Below, piece after piece: positions 55,635-64,000 of a stretch of DNA of 64,000 bases. Source of the stretch: Gammaproteobacteria bacterium (lineage in GTDB: Bacteria > Pseudomonadota > Gammaproteobacteria > Pseudomonadales > Azotimanducaceae). The stretch is from positions 124,001 to 188,000 of the forward strand of contig VXLL01000035.1 of NCBI GenBank assembly GCA_009841615.1. The letters are read 5' to 3'. The stretch's first letter is position 1; each line of letters opens with the position of its first letter. Both the position numbers and the translations under genes were made by a program. The notes under the pieces were generated by a model, which saw only the letters and a list, made by a program, of their open reading frames with translations, did not search any database and had not been told where the DNA came from.

Positions 55635-57524
55635 CTAAGGATCTCCGAATGGAACAAGGGTTCCTAGATCTTCACGATCTTTTTCGCTGAGATATTGATC
55701 GAGACTTTCGATCTGTTTCTTTGTTAAAACGTCAGTGTGGACACTAAGTAGACTGAGTGCATATGCCGCTTTAGAACGCGCTACTTGGTTCGGAAGACTG
55801 GGGAGCACTTCAAATAGCCTTTCAGCGTCCACATTGATCCAAGCAAGAGAAATGCTTTCAAAGTAAGTACTATGATCGGACTCGTCTAACCGAAGACCGA
55901 GATCAATGGCTTTTTGAAAGTCGCTGTTTTCCACATGAGCGTTCCCTACTGAACCAAAAGCAATCGCTTTAGTTAGCCCATCGCGCACACTCGGCAGCAG
56001 ACTCAGGGCTAGCTCGACATCTTGACTAGCAATTTTTTCAAGGATGATAGCTTCCAGTCCGACTTGACCCTCGGCTGAAGTATGTTTGAGAGAGAGCTCA
56101 AAAGCTCCTGAGGGGTCGGTTGCGACCATCGCATACGCTAGTGGTTCAATCAAGTGTTCGCGAATGCTGTTGATCGCAGGTTCTTCCAGTACCCACTCTT
56201 GTGCTTGTTCCAATTCATTACGACTCCAAATAGAAACCAAGACTTGTGCGGCTTCAAGTTGTATATTCGCATCGTCTAAACGCAAAACCTGAGAAACCGC
56301 TTGATCGGGTGATTCGGAAGCGAGCTTTGTAATCGCACTAGCCACTGCAGCCGATTGTGTGTGACGAGGAAACTCTGATAAGTGATTTAGAACATAATCG
56401 GCGTCTTGATTGGCCCAGCTTTGCACAACAAGGTGTTGCAAATTTTGTTTCAAAGCATTCGCGTTCAACCCGCTTATTGACTCTAGCGCAGCCCTCGGAT
56501 CTTGGATGGCCCACTCTTGAATTACCGATTCAGTTGCTTCCCATCCCCAACCCACATCGAGTTGTGTGAGTTGCGTGACGCTATAGTCTAACGCGCGAGC
56601 AGGTTCTGATTCGGCCACGAACCGCAGCACGTTTGCTATTAGCGTACTTTTCATGTCCATGTCATTCATCGTACTCAGTATCTGGTCGAATGCGTTGAAG
56701 CCACTCTTTGCATACCACTGTTTCGCCAATTCACTTAGTTGTGTCACGAAAAAATAGTCTTTCTCCGCTACGTCAATCACGGCTGTCCACGCAAGTTCAG
56801 GTTCCTCGAGACTTTCAAAATCTGTGGAGTTCAGGAAAAAGTTAACAAAGTATGCGGTTAGATTTAACTGATCGGCAAGTTCGCGGTGATGAGAGATCGG
56901 ATGGACGAAGTAGGCTTGCAAAATACCTTGGAGCGCAATCTTTCGGGTTTCCACTGGTAGAGTATTGGCTTTCGCAATTGCGCTTTCTACATCAGCATTC
57001 GACCAGTCGGCAAAAATAGAAATGAGAGTGGGACGAAGAGTATGCATACTTCGTTTTTGGTTAAAAACAAACTCTATCGCTTCTGCCGGACTTGTCATGG
57101 AAAGCCGCTCGAGTAACACGTCTTGCAGTTCCAAACGAATTTTTGGTGGAATATCCCATTGCGAGTCAACAGATCGGTTCAGTAGATCTTCAGATTTTTG
57201 AGTATTGAGCAGTGAAATGAGCGCATATAGCGTTGCAAATCTATCAATACTCTGTCCCTGGTCTGCTAAAGCTTCAACTTCAGCAAGCACATTGTTCAAA
57301 GTACCCTGAGTGTAGTTAAACAAATTGTTATCGAAGCTGATTTCACCGTCGGTTTGTCTCGGTTTTAGCGAGTCGTCCGGCGCATTGCTTAGTTGTTGTT
57401 CAGAAGAATGAGTATTGAGCTTTACGAGCATACCAACGACGAGGGTCGCACCGACACCAAGTATCAGGCCCGCAGCTAAGACTAGAACTGGTTTTAAAAA
57501 GGAATTTAGTTGCAAGCTCTTCAT
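55635..57524 (-). CDS. Tandem-array helical-repeat protein B (membrane-anchored)
   Basis: The 629-residue paralogue has the anchor LVLAAGLILGVGATLVVGML at about residues 13-32. It aligns with protein A over its whole length, for example in WAIQDPRAALESI, WSRNELEQAQEWV, LPSVRDG and LDQYLSEKDRED. It is separated from gene A by 156 non-coding bases, unlike the tight 4-base joint to gene C. A and B look like the most recent duplication. There is no enzymatic motif. Function unknown. Confidence 0.85.
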   Translation of the reverse strand: MKSLQLNSFLKPVLVLAAGLILGVGATLVVGMLVKLNTHSSEQQLSNAPDDSLKPRQTDGEISFDNNLFNYTQGTLNNVLAEVEALADQGQSIDRFATLYALISLLNTQKSEDLLNRSVDSQWDIPPKIRLELQDVLLERLSMTSPAEAIEFVFNQKRSMHTLRPTLISIFADWSNADVESAIAKANTLPVETRKIALQGILQAYFVHPISHHRELADQLNLTAYFVNFFLNSTDFESLEEPELAWTAVIDVAEKDYFFVTQLSELAKQWYAKSGFNAFDQILSTMNDMDMKSTLIANVLRFVAESEPARALDYSVTQLTQLDVGWGWEATESVIQEWAIQDPRAALESISGLNANALKQNLQHLVVQSWANQDADYVLNHLSEFPRHTQSAAVASAITKLASESPDQAVSQVLRLDDANIQLEAAQVLVSIWSRNELEQAQEWVLEEPAINSIREHLIEPLAYAMVATDPSGAFELSLKHTSAEGQVGLEAIILEKIASQDVELALSLLPSVRDGLTKAIAFGSVGNAHVENSDFQKAIDLGLRLDESDHSTYFESISLAWINVDAERLFEVLPSLPNQVARSKAAYALSLLSVHTDVLTKKQIESLDQYLSEKDREDLGTLVPFGDP

Positions 57525-57528
57525 AGTG

Positions 57529-59361
57529 CTAGTTTTCTGTTTTCTTCAGCAACTTACGATCTTCTTCGATGAGATAGTCTTCTAAGGAAGCTATTTGTTC
57601 GTCCGTCAAACTAGCAACTCGGCTTTGTTGTTGAATGAGGTACAACGCTGCCTTTGAACGTGCCTCTCCTGTTGGGAAGTTCTCGATTTCTCGTAGTAAG
57701 GTTTCAGGGTCGTCGTACGCCAATACACTTGCGAGAACATCATAAAATTGAGTACTGTCCTCGATTGGTAAATTCTGACCGAGAGATAGAGCTTTCGCGA
57801 TTTCCCCGTGCTGGAGGTACGTGTACGCGACAACTGAATGTGCCTGAACTTTAGGTTGACCCGTTCGAACATGTGGCAACAATTCGGTTGCAGCTTCGAG
57901 GTCCGTCTCGGTTAGCATATAAATTAACTCGACCTCCCATGCTTGTCCATCAGCAGTGAGTGGTTGTTGTGAGGCGATTTGAACTGCGCGCGTTGGGTCC
58001 GTAAAAGACAAATGAAGGACAAATTCATACAACACCTGCGTACGAAACGAATCCAAGCTCGGTTCACCTTCAATCCAATTCAATGCAGCATCGACATCTT
58101 GAAGTGACCAATGTGCGACGAGCAAGCCAGCGGCAGTTTGCCGTGCTTCTTCGTCTTCCAAACTCGATACGATTTCGGCAGCATCTTCCGGTGCAGACTC
58201 CGCCATGGCGTAGATCGCTAGTTGTACAGCATTTGGTCTTATAGCAGGGTCAAGAGAATCTTGGTGCGTGAGAAGGTCCTGGGGCGAGATTTGTGTCCAA
58301 GCCCGTACGATGGTGAACTGTAATTGGTTTCGAAATGGACTAGGCTCTAATGTGTTAACAGCGTTAAGCGCGGCCTTGTGATCGGTTGTTACCCACACAT
58401 CGATTACAAGCTCTAATAGTGAGTTTCGATACTCGAAGTCTACGTTACGGACGTATGCAAAGGCCGCTGCTGGGGTTATGGGTGCGAGTTGGGAAACAAC
58501 GCTAAATAGTGTGTCGCGCTCCCAATCTACGTACGGCAGCGACTCTCGGACGGTTTTCATCACCGAAAAGCCATCTCGCGAGACCCACGTTAGAGCTACG
58601 TGCACAAGGGTCTCGAAATGTGCGTCAACAGGTTCGACTAGGCCGACGGCTTCGTTCCAGATTTCTTCTAGATCCGCAGTAAAGTCGTTACATCGAATTT
58701 CTAGGTAAATACTTGTTGCAAGGGGTTCGAGTTGTAATTCTTGACCATATTTTTGGCTCGTCGTGCGAGAAAGATTAGTTTCAGATGCTAGAAGCCCTCT
58801 GAGTGCACTTGGCTTATCTGTACGGTCGAGGTTGCTAGCATGTGCAATCGCTTCACTAAAGGTCGACTCGTCCCAGTGCGTGAATACCGCGGTCATGAAT
58901 GAAGACCGGTTTGGTCCTGCGGTCCGCAGGGCAAATTGCAATGCTTGATTTGGACTCTGGGCGGCCAGGAAAGAGAGTAAGACAAGCTGAATTTCAGAGT
59001 GTGTCTGGCGGTCTCGACCCCAAATTGCGTTTGCTGATTGCGAAAGCAGAAATTGAATTTGGTCTTCATTTAAGTTCGAAAGTAATGCGTATAGAGCTGC
59101 ATTGCGTTCAAACTTGTGCTGGAGAGCCGATGTTTGCTCAAGCCTAGTGAGTAATTCTTGCGCATTGTCAATTTGAACAGTGTCATTAACTCTTCGATCA
59201 ATACTGCTTAGGTTCTCTGTTCTCGCACTTCCTCCGGAAGTACTCACTGGTGTCTGTGAGTCACGGTCGTTGATGGTGAACTGCACGAAAAGTGTCGCGC
59301 CGACACCGAAAAAAATTCCGATCACGAAAAGTGTTACTAAGTTTCTAGAAACTCTTTTCAC
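57529..59361 (-). CDS. Tandem-array helical-repeat protein C (membrane-anchored)
   Basis: The 610-residue paralogue starts at a GTG and has the anchor LVTLFVIGIFFGVGATLFVQF at about residues 8-28. The GVGATL wording is shared with protein B. Repeats include WVTTDHKAALNAV and WSLQDVDAALNWI; the end module reads LPHVRTG, ARSKAALYL and LEDYLIEEDRKLL. Few cysteines are present. It is 4 bases upstream of gene B, so those two are surely co-transcribed. 161 bases separate it from gene D. Confidence 0.85.
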   Translation of the reverse strand: MKRVSRNLVTLFVIGIFFGVGATLFVQFTINDRDSQTPVSTSGGSARTENLSSIDRRVNDTVQIDNAQELLTRLEQTSALQHKFERNAALYALLSNLNEDQIQFLLSQSANAIWGRDRQTHSEIQLVLLSFLAAQSPNQALQFALRTAGPNRSSFMTAVFTHWDESTFSEAIAHASNLDRTDKPSALRGLLASETNLSRTTSQKYGQELQLEPLATSIYLEIRCNDFTADLEEIWNEAVGLVEPVDAHFETLVHVALTWVSRDGFSVMKTVRESLPYVDWERDTLFSVVSQLAPITPAAAFAYVRNVDFEYRNSLLELVIDVWVTTDHKAALNAVNTLEPSPFRNQLQFTIVRAWTQISPQDLLTHQDSLDPAIRPNAVQLAIYAMAESAPEDAAEIVSSLEDEEARQTAAGLLVAHWSLQDVDAALNWIEGEPSLDSFRTQVLYEFVLHLSFTDPTRAVQIASQQPLTADGQAWEVELIYMLTETDLEAATELLPHVRTGQPKVQAHSVVAYTYLQHGEIAKALSLGQNLPIEDSTQFYDVLASVLAYDDPETLLREIENFPTGEARSKAALYLIQQQSRVASLTDEQIASLEDYLIEEDRKLLKKTEN

Positions 59362-59522
59362 CTAATCGACACCCTCTCTCTTCATGAAATTTGCTGGTAG
59401 GTGCATTTCAGAAAGTTTCAAGTACAGACTTTCGATTGCGTTCGAAACTTCCAGTCCTGTAGCAAGTACCGCTGATTCAATGCACTCACCGTACAACCTT
59501 GCGTGCAACACTTCGAGGGTTT

Positions 59523-61244
59523 TCACCATTGAAAATATAGTTGATCAACGTCATCTTCCGTTAAGTGCTTCTGTAAAGTTTCAATCTGCTTATCGGTGAG
59601 TTTGTCATATCGTCTATTCCAACGCAGCAATAGCTGTGCTGCGGTAGACCTAGTTTCAGTCGTTGGAAGTGTAGAAATTTCATCAGCGAAGCCGATAGGG
59701 TCTCCGTCGATCCAATCATAAGTGACTAAGTCGAAATACCAGCCTCGATCAGTTTCAGTCAAATCCTGAGCGAGATCCATTGCTTCTCGTATGTCGCCTT
59801 GATACCGCATCGCACGTCCAACGTGGAGCATGGCGACTCTCTTTGTGATACCGTCTCGTACATCTGCTAGTAGTTCTCTTGCCAGATTTAAATCTTTTCT
59901 CGATATGTTGTACAAAATTTGCGCCTCCAATCCGATACCAGAAGTACCTGACGAATTCATTATTTGCTGTTCGCGCGCGAATTGAAAAGCACGCACCGGA
60001 TCTGAATCTAATGTGTGATAAACCAACTGTTCTCGTATTTTTTCGATCAAGCCTGTACTAGAAGGGTTTTTGAGAAACCAGTCAAGCAGAGTGTGCGGTT
60101 CTTCTTTCGACCAAATAGGTAATAGCCACTGTACCGCTATAGTTCGTAAAGACGAATCTTCAATCTGCAGTGCAAAGTCTCCGGCTTCTTGCAATGAAGA
60201 TTCTGCGATCGTTGCGACTCCCACTCTTGCCGCAACATATCTTGCCCTTTCTGGAATAACGTCGAGATTTTGAAGGATATAGCGAGGTTCCTTTGCTGCC
60301 CAAACTGTAGCAATCTCTCGTTGCCAGTTCTCTCTTGTATCCGCAGACCCAATATCAGCCACAGCTTCAGTTGCCGCATGGACATCAGTTTCAGCCCACC
60401 TTCGAATCACTAATTCCTCTAAGCTGTAATCTCGTTCGGGAAGACTAGTTACGTATTCGAACGCGGTGCGAGGTGACCTTTGTGCAAGAAAATCCAATAC
60501 AGCACTTAAAGAAACACCGGTGCGGTAGGTGTCCTCGGGTGCGTCGTGAATTTGGTCTAAAACCGCGACCCCATCTTGCTTAAACCATTGAATAGCTAAG
60601 CGTGACAATATTTCGTTGTAGTCACTAGACCAACTAAAGTTGTCCTGTTTCGACATTTTTGCTATTCCATACCAAGCAGTTTTTGGATCGTCAACCAGCT
60701 CCACATTGACTATGAGTTGATAGTACTCTACTGCCTGTTTTTTGTCTAGATTTAGTCTTACCGAGATGTCACGTAGACTGTCTAAAGGCATTTCTAAATT
60801 TGCTCTAACGATGCTTTTCATGGCCTGAGTTCTATCACTCCAATTTAAATCTTTGGCGTGGGTGATTACCGCTTCCAAATCCACCATCGACCAAGAATCG
60901 AATACGGTTTTAACAAATTTTTTTCGATTCTCGTCAGCACTATCTAACGCGAACTCGAGAGCAACTGTCGGTTTTTCTTTCGTCAGTCGCTGCAACAATG
61001 CTATCTGAAGTTCATCTTTCACTCGAGAGGACATTCTTTGCCGTGTGTTCTTCGTGAGCTCTTCGAGCCTGCTTTCAACAGCCTTACTCGGTAGATCACC
61101 TACATGAGAATAAACTGCGACAAATCTCTCTACCGAGTCTTCGTGTAGTCTCTTGTCCGTCAACGGATTCGCACAGAGATCTCCATTATTCGACAAGATC
61201 CCCACGGCAACTACGAACAATCCACATGTGAAAAGTGGTTTCAC
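59523..61244 (-). CDS. Tandem-array helical-repeat protein D (signal peptide)
   Basis: At 573 residues this is the shortest member. Its N-terminus (MKPLFTCGLFVVAVGILSNNG) looks more like a signal peptide than the GVGATL anchors of B and C, and the polar linker is missing. It may therefore be released into the periplasm. Repeats include WAETDVHAATEAV and WSKEEPHTLLDWF; the end module is LADVRDG, TRSTAAQLLL and LQKHLTEDDVDQL. The start is a GTG. It is the most diverged from A and B at several motif positions. Confidence 0.83.
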   Translation of the reverse strand: MKPLFTCGLFVVAVGILSNNGDLCANPLTDKRLHEDSVERFVAVYSHVGDLPSKAVESRLEELTKNTRQRMSSRVKDELQIALLQRLTKEKPTVALEFALDSADENRKKFVKTVFDSWSMVDLEAVITHAKDLNWSDRTQAMKSIVRANLEMPLDSLRDISVRLNLDKKQAVEYYQLIVNVELVDDPKTAWYGIAKMSKQDNFSWSSDYNEILSRLAIQWFKQDGVAVLDQIHDAPEDTYRTGVSLSAVLDFLAQRSPRTAFEYVTSLPERDYSLEELVIRRWAETDVHAATEAVADIGSADTRENWQREIATVWAAKEPRYILQNLDVIPERARYVAARVGVATIAESSLQEAGDFALQIEDSSLRTIAVQWLLPIWSKEEPHTLLDWFLKNPSSTGLIEKIREQLVYHTLDSDPVRAFQFAREQQIMNSSGTSGIGLEAQILYNISRKDLNLARELLADVRDGITKRVAMLHVGRAMRYQGDIREAMDLAQDLTETDRGWYFDLVTYDWIDGDPIGFADEISTLPTTETRSTAAQLLLRWNRRYDKLTDKQIETLQKHLTEDDVDQLYFQW

Positions 61245-61265
61245 TACGAAATGTCCCTGATCGAA

Positions 61266-63125
61266 TCAACGATTTTCATCAAGAAAAATCTTGTCTCCCT
61301 CATTCAAGTATGTCTCCAGCGTTTGTAACTGGCTGTCCGTGAAATAATTCGTCGAATGATTCCAAAAAATCTGTTGCCGTGCAACGTAGGAACGAACCCT
61401 TGCCCCTGGAAATTTTTGGATCGCATTGAGTAACCCCGCAGGATTGGAGCTTGCCCATGGCCAGGATAAACGTAAGTAATAGGAATAACGGTCGTTTGAC
61501 TTTAAGTCGGTACCAAGATCAATCGCTTCGTCCGTTTTTCCCCGATTGAACAATTCTTCTGCAACACTCACATAAGCGTTCATCTGGGTCTTTCCTTCTC
61601 GAACATCGGGTAGCAGTTCAAGTGCCAGAGACAAATCATCTGAAGCGATATCGCGCATCAGGTCTCCTTCCAAACCAAAGCCGTGATAAGGAATTGTTTG
61701 TCTGAGCCCGACTTGGAAAGCGAGCTCTCGTTCGCCTTTATCTATCAATTTCCATGCTAGTGTATGGAAGAGTTTGTTTCGTAGGTCTTTGCTGTCTGGA
61801 CTTGACAGAACCCATTCGACGCAAGCGTTCAAGTCTCGACTTGCCCATTCTTCAACGAGTGCTCTTGCCGCACTCAATTGCAAATCCTCGTTGAGTTGGA
61901 AAACCATTTCAACCGCTTGAGCAGGTGAGTTAGTCCTGACTAGTCTTTCGATTGCTTGGACACTGACTGCTTCGTGTAGTGAAGCAGGGAGTTGGTGTAG
62001 GTTATCTAACAGTTTCATGGGTTCAGACCGCGACGAGGCAAAAGGATATTTCCAATCGATACCCATCCAGACCATTGTGCCTCGGCTCTCTAACTCTCTC
62101 CGCAGTTGACTGTAAGGTAGTCCATGCACTTTTCTTAGTGCTTCGATGGCATCTCCATATTTAGCCCACGTTCGAACAATTTCGTGCAATGTAAGTTCTT
62201 TATCTGCAACGTCATGTTTCAACGCGTAGTCGAACGCTTGTTCTGGTTGAGACTGAGCTAACCAATTCAGTGCTTCAGTGAGAACTTTCTTTCTATGCCC
62301 ATAGTTTGCAATAGAGTCGTTGATTTCATCAAGTACACTAATACCAGATTCGTCAATCCAAACTTGGACTATAGGGATTAAGTCATCGTAGGCTTGGGGC
62401 TGTGTTTGAGCAAGTTTTAATGTTTTATGCCACTCTTCTTTGGGTTCTTCCACTCTGTCACGTTTTTCTGAATCTAAAGCGTGATCCGGAAGGTTTTCTT
62501 CGAAGCGAAAATCATTTATGATTTGCCTTTTATCGTCGTCGTTGAGTTCATCATTGTCTGCAACGATGGTTCTTAGTAGGTCCAATCGTTCATAAGCCCA
62601 AACGTCCAAACTCTTTATCTGTTCGATTGCGGTAGATAAATCTCTAGTTCCCCATTCGGAAAAAACAGTATTCAGCAATTGTTTGCGTATCGGGTCTACA
62701 CGTGCGAGTGCAAACGCCAAGGCCTGTTCGGGGTTGTTCGTTGCGAGACGTTGGACCAATAACGTTTGGATTCGGTCTCTTGTACTTTGTGACACTTCCC
62801 AAGAAGCTTCAGTAGACTGGGAGAGCCAGTCGGCCAACTTCTTTTCGTCAAGTTCCAAAATCCAAGAGGCAATTGCGACATTGCGCGCGAAGGGTTCATC
62901 CGGAATCTCCAGATCTTCGATACGAAGAGGTAGTGCTGACTCGCGTGAAGCAACTTTCTTGAATTGACTTGAACGCGTGGTATTCTCACCCCCGGTATCC
63001 AACTTCGACTGTACGACGCTTTCCTCGTCAAGAGGTATTACAACGGCAAGCGTTGCGATCACCACGAGAACGTTTCGCAAACTGTATAACGCAGATTTCA
63101 ACGGTGCAACTTGAAACTGAAGCAC
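61266..63125 (-). CDS. Tandem-array helical-repeat protein E
   Basis: The 619-residue paralogue has a weak hydrophobic N-terminus (LRNVLVVIATLAVVIPL, about residues 17-33). Repeats include WAKYGDAIEALRKV and WASRDLNACVEWV. The end module reads LPDVREG, VRSYVARQQ and LETYLNEGDKIFL. A charged insert (EEPKEEWHKTLK) near residue 225 is not in the other copies. The start is a GTG, 13 bases after gene F ends, and the stop is 21 bases before gene D, so D, E and F form one transcript block. Confidence 0.83.
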   Translation of the reverse strand: MLQFQVAPLKSALYSLRNVLVVIATLAVVIPLDEESVVQSKLDTGGENTTRSSQFKKVASRESALPLRIEDLEIPDEPFARNVAIASWILELDEKKLADWLSQSTEASWEVSQSTRDRIQTLLVQRLATNNPEQALAFALARVDPIRKQLLNTVFSEWGTRDLSTAIEQIKSLDVWAYERLDLLRTIVADNDELNDDDKRQIINDFRFEENLPDHALDSEKRDRVEEPKEEWHKTLKLAQTQPQAYDDLIPIVQVWIDESGISVLDEINDSIANYGHRKKVLTEALNWLAQSQPEQAFDYALKHDVADKELTLHEIVRTWAKYGDAIEALRKVHGLPYSQLRRELESRGTMVWMGIDWKYPFASSRSEPMKLLDNLHQLPASLHEAVSVQAIERLVRTNSPAQAVEMVFQLNEDLQLSAARALVEEWASRDLNACVEWVLSSPDSKDLRNKLFHTLAWKLIDKGERELAFQVGLRQTIPYHGFGLEGDLMRDIASDDLSLALELLPDVREGKTQMNAYVSVAEELFNRGKTDEAIDLGTDLKSNDRYSYYLRLSWPWASSNPAGLLNAIQKFPGARVRSYVARQQIFWNHSTNYFTDSQLQTLETYLNEGDKIFLDENR

Positions 63126-63138
63126 ATGTATTCCCGCA

Positions 63139-64000
63139 TTACTCTTCTCGTGTCTGACGTTCTTCTTCTATTATGTACTGATTTAGTGTTTCGAGCTGGC
63201 TATCAGAGAAGTTTTGAACATGCATTCGAGACAACTCGCTCGCAACATTTGAGCGAAGCTCCGCCGTTGGAAAGTCTTTTAGCGCAGCTAATACTGCGGT
63301 CGGATCGAATTTCGCCCATTCATAGGAGATGCTGCGGTAGAAACTGTCTCTCGCATCGTCCGGTAGTTGCTGCACTAGACTTAGTGCTCTTTCTGGTTCT
63401 CCGTTTGCTACAAGACTGACTCCAATGGATCGGGTGACCGCGGTTGTAGTCTCTCCATCTCTAGCTTCTGGTAGTAACTCTATAGCAGTATCGACGTCCC
63501 TAAATGCGAGTGCTGACAGTAATTGGGCTTCAAGTCCAATATTTCGTCCTTCCTGGATGGGTTGCTGGGCGGCAATCTGGATTGCACGTTTTGGGTCTGA
63601 ATCGACCATCATGGACAGGACACTCTCAAGTAGCCGCCCTCTGTTTGGTTCGGTTTCGGGATATTCCAACACCCAATCCAATGTGGCGTTTACATTGTCT
63701 TGAGCCCATTGATAAACCAACGATTCAGCTGCTCGTGACCGCATCTCCGCATCTTCCAGTTGCAGAACTAATTCACTCGCTTCGTTTGGCGAAGACTGTG
63801 CGAGGCTAGAAAACGATCGGCTCACAGCAGACATTTGGGTAGACTTGGGTATAGTTTCTAAATTCGCTAATAGCTCTCGGGGATTGGCACTCGCCCAAGA
63901 GTTTACTGCCGTGTTTTGCAATCTTTCGCGCATTCCGCTCGGTTCTACGACTTTAACTGCCTCAAGCGCGGCGCGTGGGTCCATTTCCGCCCATACGAAC
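63139..64000 (-). CDS. Tandem-array helical-repeat protein F (cut by right edge)
   Basis: The frame is open to the right edge; the first visible residues read FVWAEMDPRAALEAV, which is the repeat motif, so the methionine at 63984 is internal. The visible 287 residues align with the C-terminal halves of the other five: WAQDNVNATLDWV, LPEARDG, LRSNVASEL and LNQYIIEEERQ. It ends 13 bases before gene E. Roughly half of the protein and possibly more array members lie beyond the window. Confidence 0.85.
   Translation of the reverse strand, partial: FVWAEMDPRAALEAVKVVEPSGMRERLQNTAVNSWASANPRELLANLETIPKSTQMSAVSRSFSSLAQSSPNEASELVLQLEDAEMRSRAAESLVYQWAQDNVNATLDWVLEYPETEPNRGRLLESVLSMMVDSDPKRAIQIAAQQPIQEGRNIGLEAQLLSALAFRDVDTAIELLPEARDGETTTAVTRSIGVSLVANGEPERALSLVQQLPDDARDSFYRSISYEWAKFDPTAVLAALKDFPTAELRSNVASELSRMHVQNFSDSQLETLNQYIIEEERQTREE

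Noticed and set aside
63139-63984. Complete 281-residue gene starting at the methionine at 63984
   Set aside because: The frame stays open to the window edge and the upstream residues continue the repeat motif, so this is a truncated paralogue.
53598-64000. CRISPR or toxin-delivery reading of the repetitive array
   Set aside because: Repeats are diverged protein repeats, not short DNA repeats; there are no toxin, immunity or nuclease domains.

Overview
The window looks like chromosomal DNA of a marine-type gammaproteobacterium of moderate GC content. Pointers are an E. coli-type exonuclease I, a TorF-family putative porin, a cytochrome c5-type protein, a fused indolepyruvate ferredoxin oxidoreductase paired with an Lrp/AsnC regulator, a COX15/CtaA haem A synthase, a three-gene proton-translocating transhydrogenase and large CirA/OmpA-style TonB-dependent receptors. 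GTG and TTG starts are common. I see no insertion sequence, phage gene, CRISPR array or replication origin. The only RNA gene is a tRNA-Gly(CCC).

Layout. 1-7.5 kb: an ABC exporter (ATPase plus a permease cut by the left edge), a NUDIX hydrolase and exonuclease I on the minus strand; a DASS/SLC13 anion transporter and an acyltransferase on the plus strand; then two small unknown proteins and a PuuD-like membrane protein. 7.9-15.3 kb: a plus-strand set built around a 1605-residue fusion of an RND permease with an ABC ATPase, followed with overlapping ends by an ABC-2 permease and an AlkB dioxygenase, then a zinc alcohol dehydrogenase. 15.3-23.9 kb: tRNA-Gly, a molybdenum hydroxylase operon of the form II CO-dehydrogenase-like type (FAD, Mo and Fe-S subunits, CoxG, nitroreductase), the pnt operon and a VOC/epimerase-like protein. 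24.3-33.6 kb: two tandem exported unknown paralogues sharing six cysteines, then two tandem TonB-dependent receptors. 33.7-53.6 kb: mostly metabolic genes, including a LarA homologue without its maturation genes nearby, TorF protein, cytochrome c, indolepyruvate oxidoreductase with Lrp regulator, a carboxyltransferase, alanine racemase, a second molybdenum hydroxylase, a nuclease-like protein with altered catalytic arginines, ankyrin protein, nucleoside hydrolase, O-methyltransferase, PhoX-like protein and haem A synthase.

53.6-64 kb is one uninterrupted minus-strand array of six paralogous genes for membrane-anchored or exported helical-repeat proteins of about 570-630 residues. The sixth is cut by the right edge, so the array may be longer. 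I cannot match these to a named family. This array and the RND-ABC fusion operon are the two most likely undescribed systems here.

How genes may work together: the fusion protein supplies the ATPase for the ABC-2 permease encoded next to it; the molybdenum hydroxylase subunits form oxidases for unidentified substrates; transhydrogenase balances NADH and NADPH; indolepyruvate oxidoreductase (probably under Lrp control) and the carboxyltransferase point to use of amino acids; the duplicated exported proteins and receptors probably serve uptake of large outer-membrane substrates. All functional links beyond family membership are inference.
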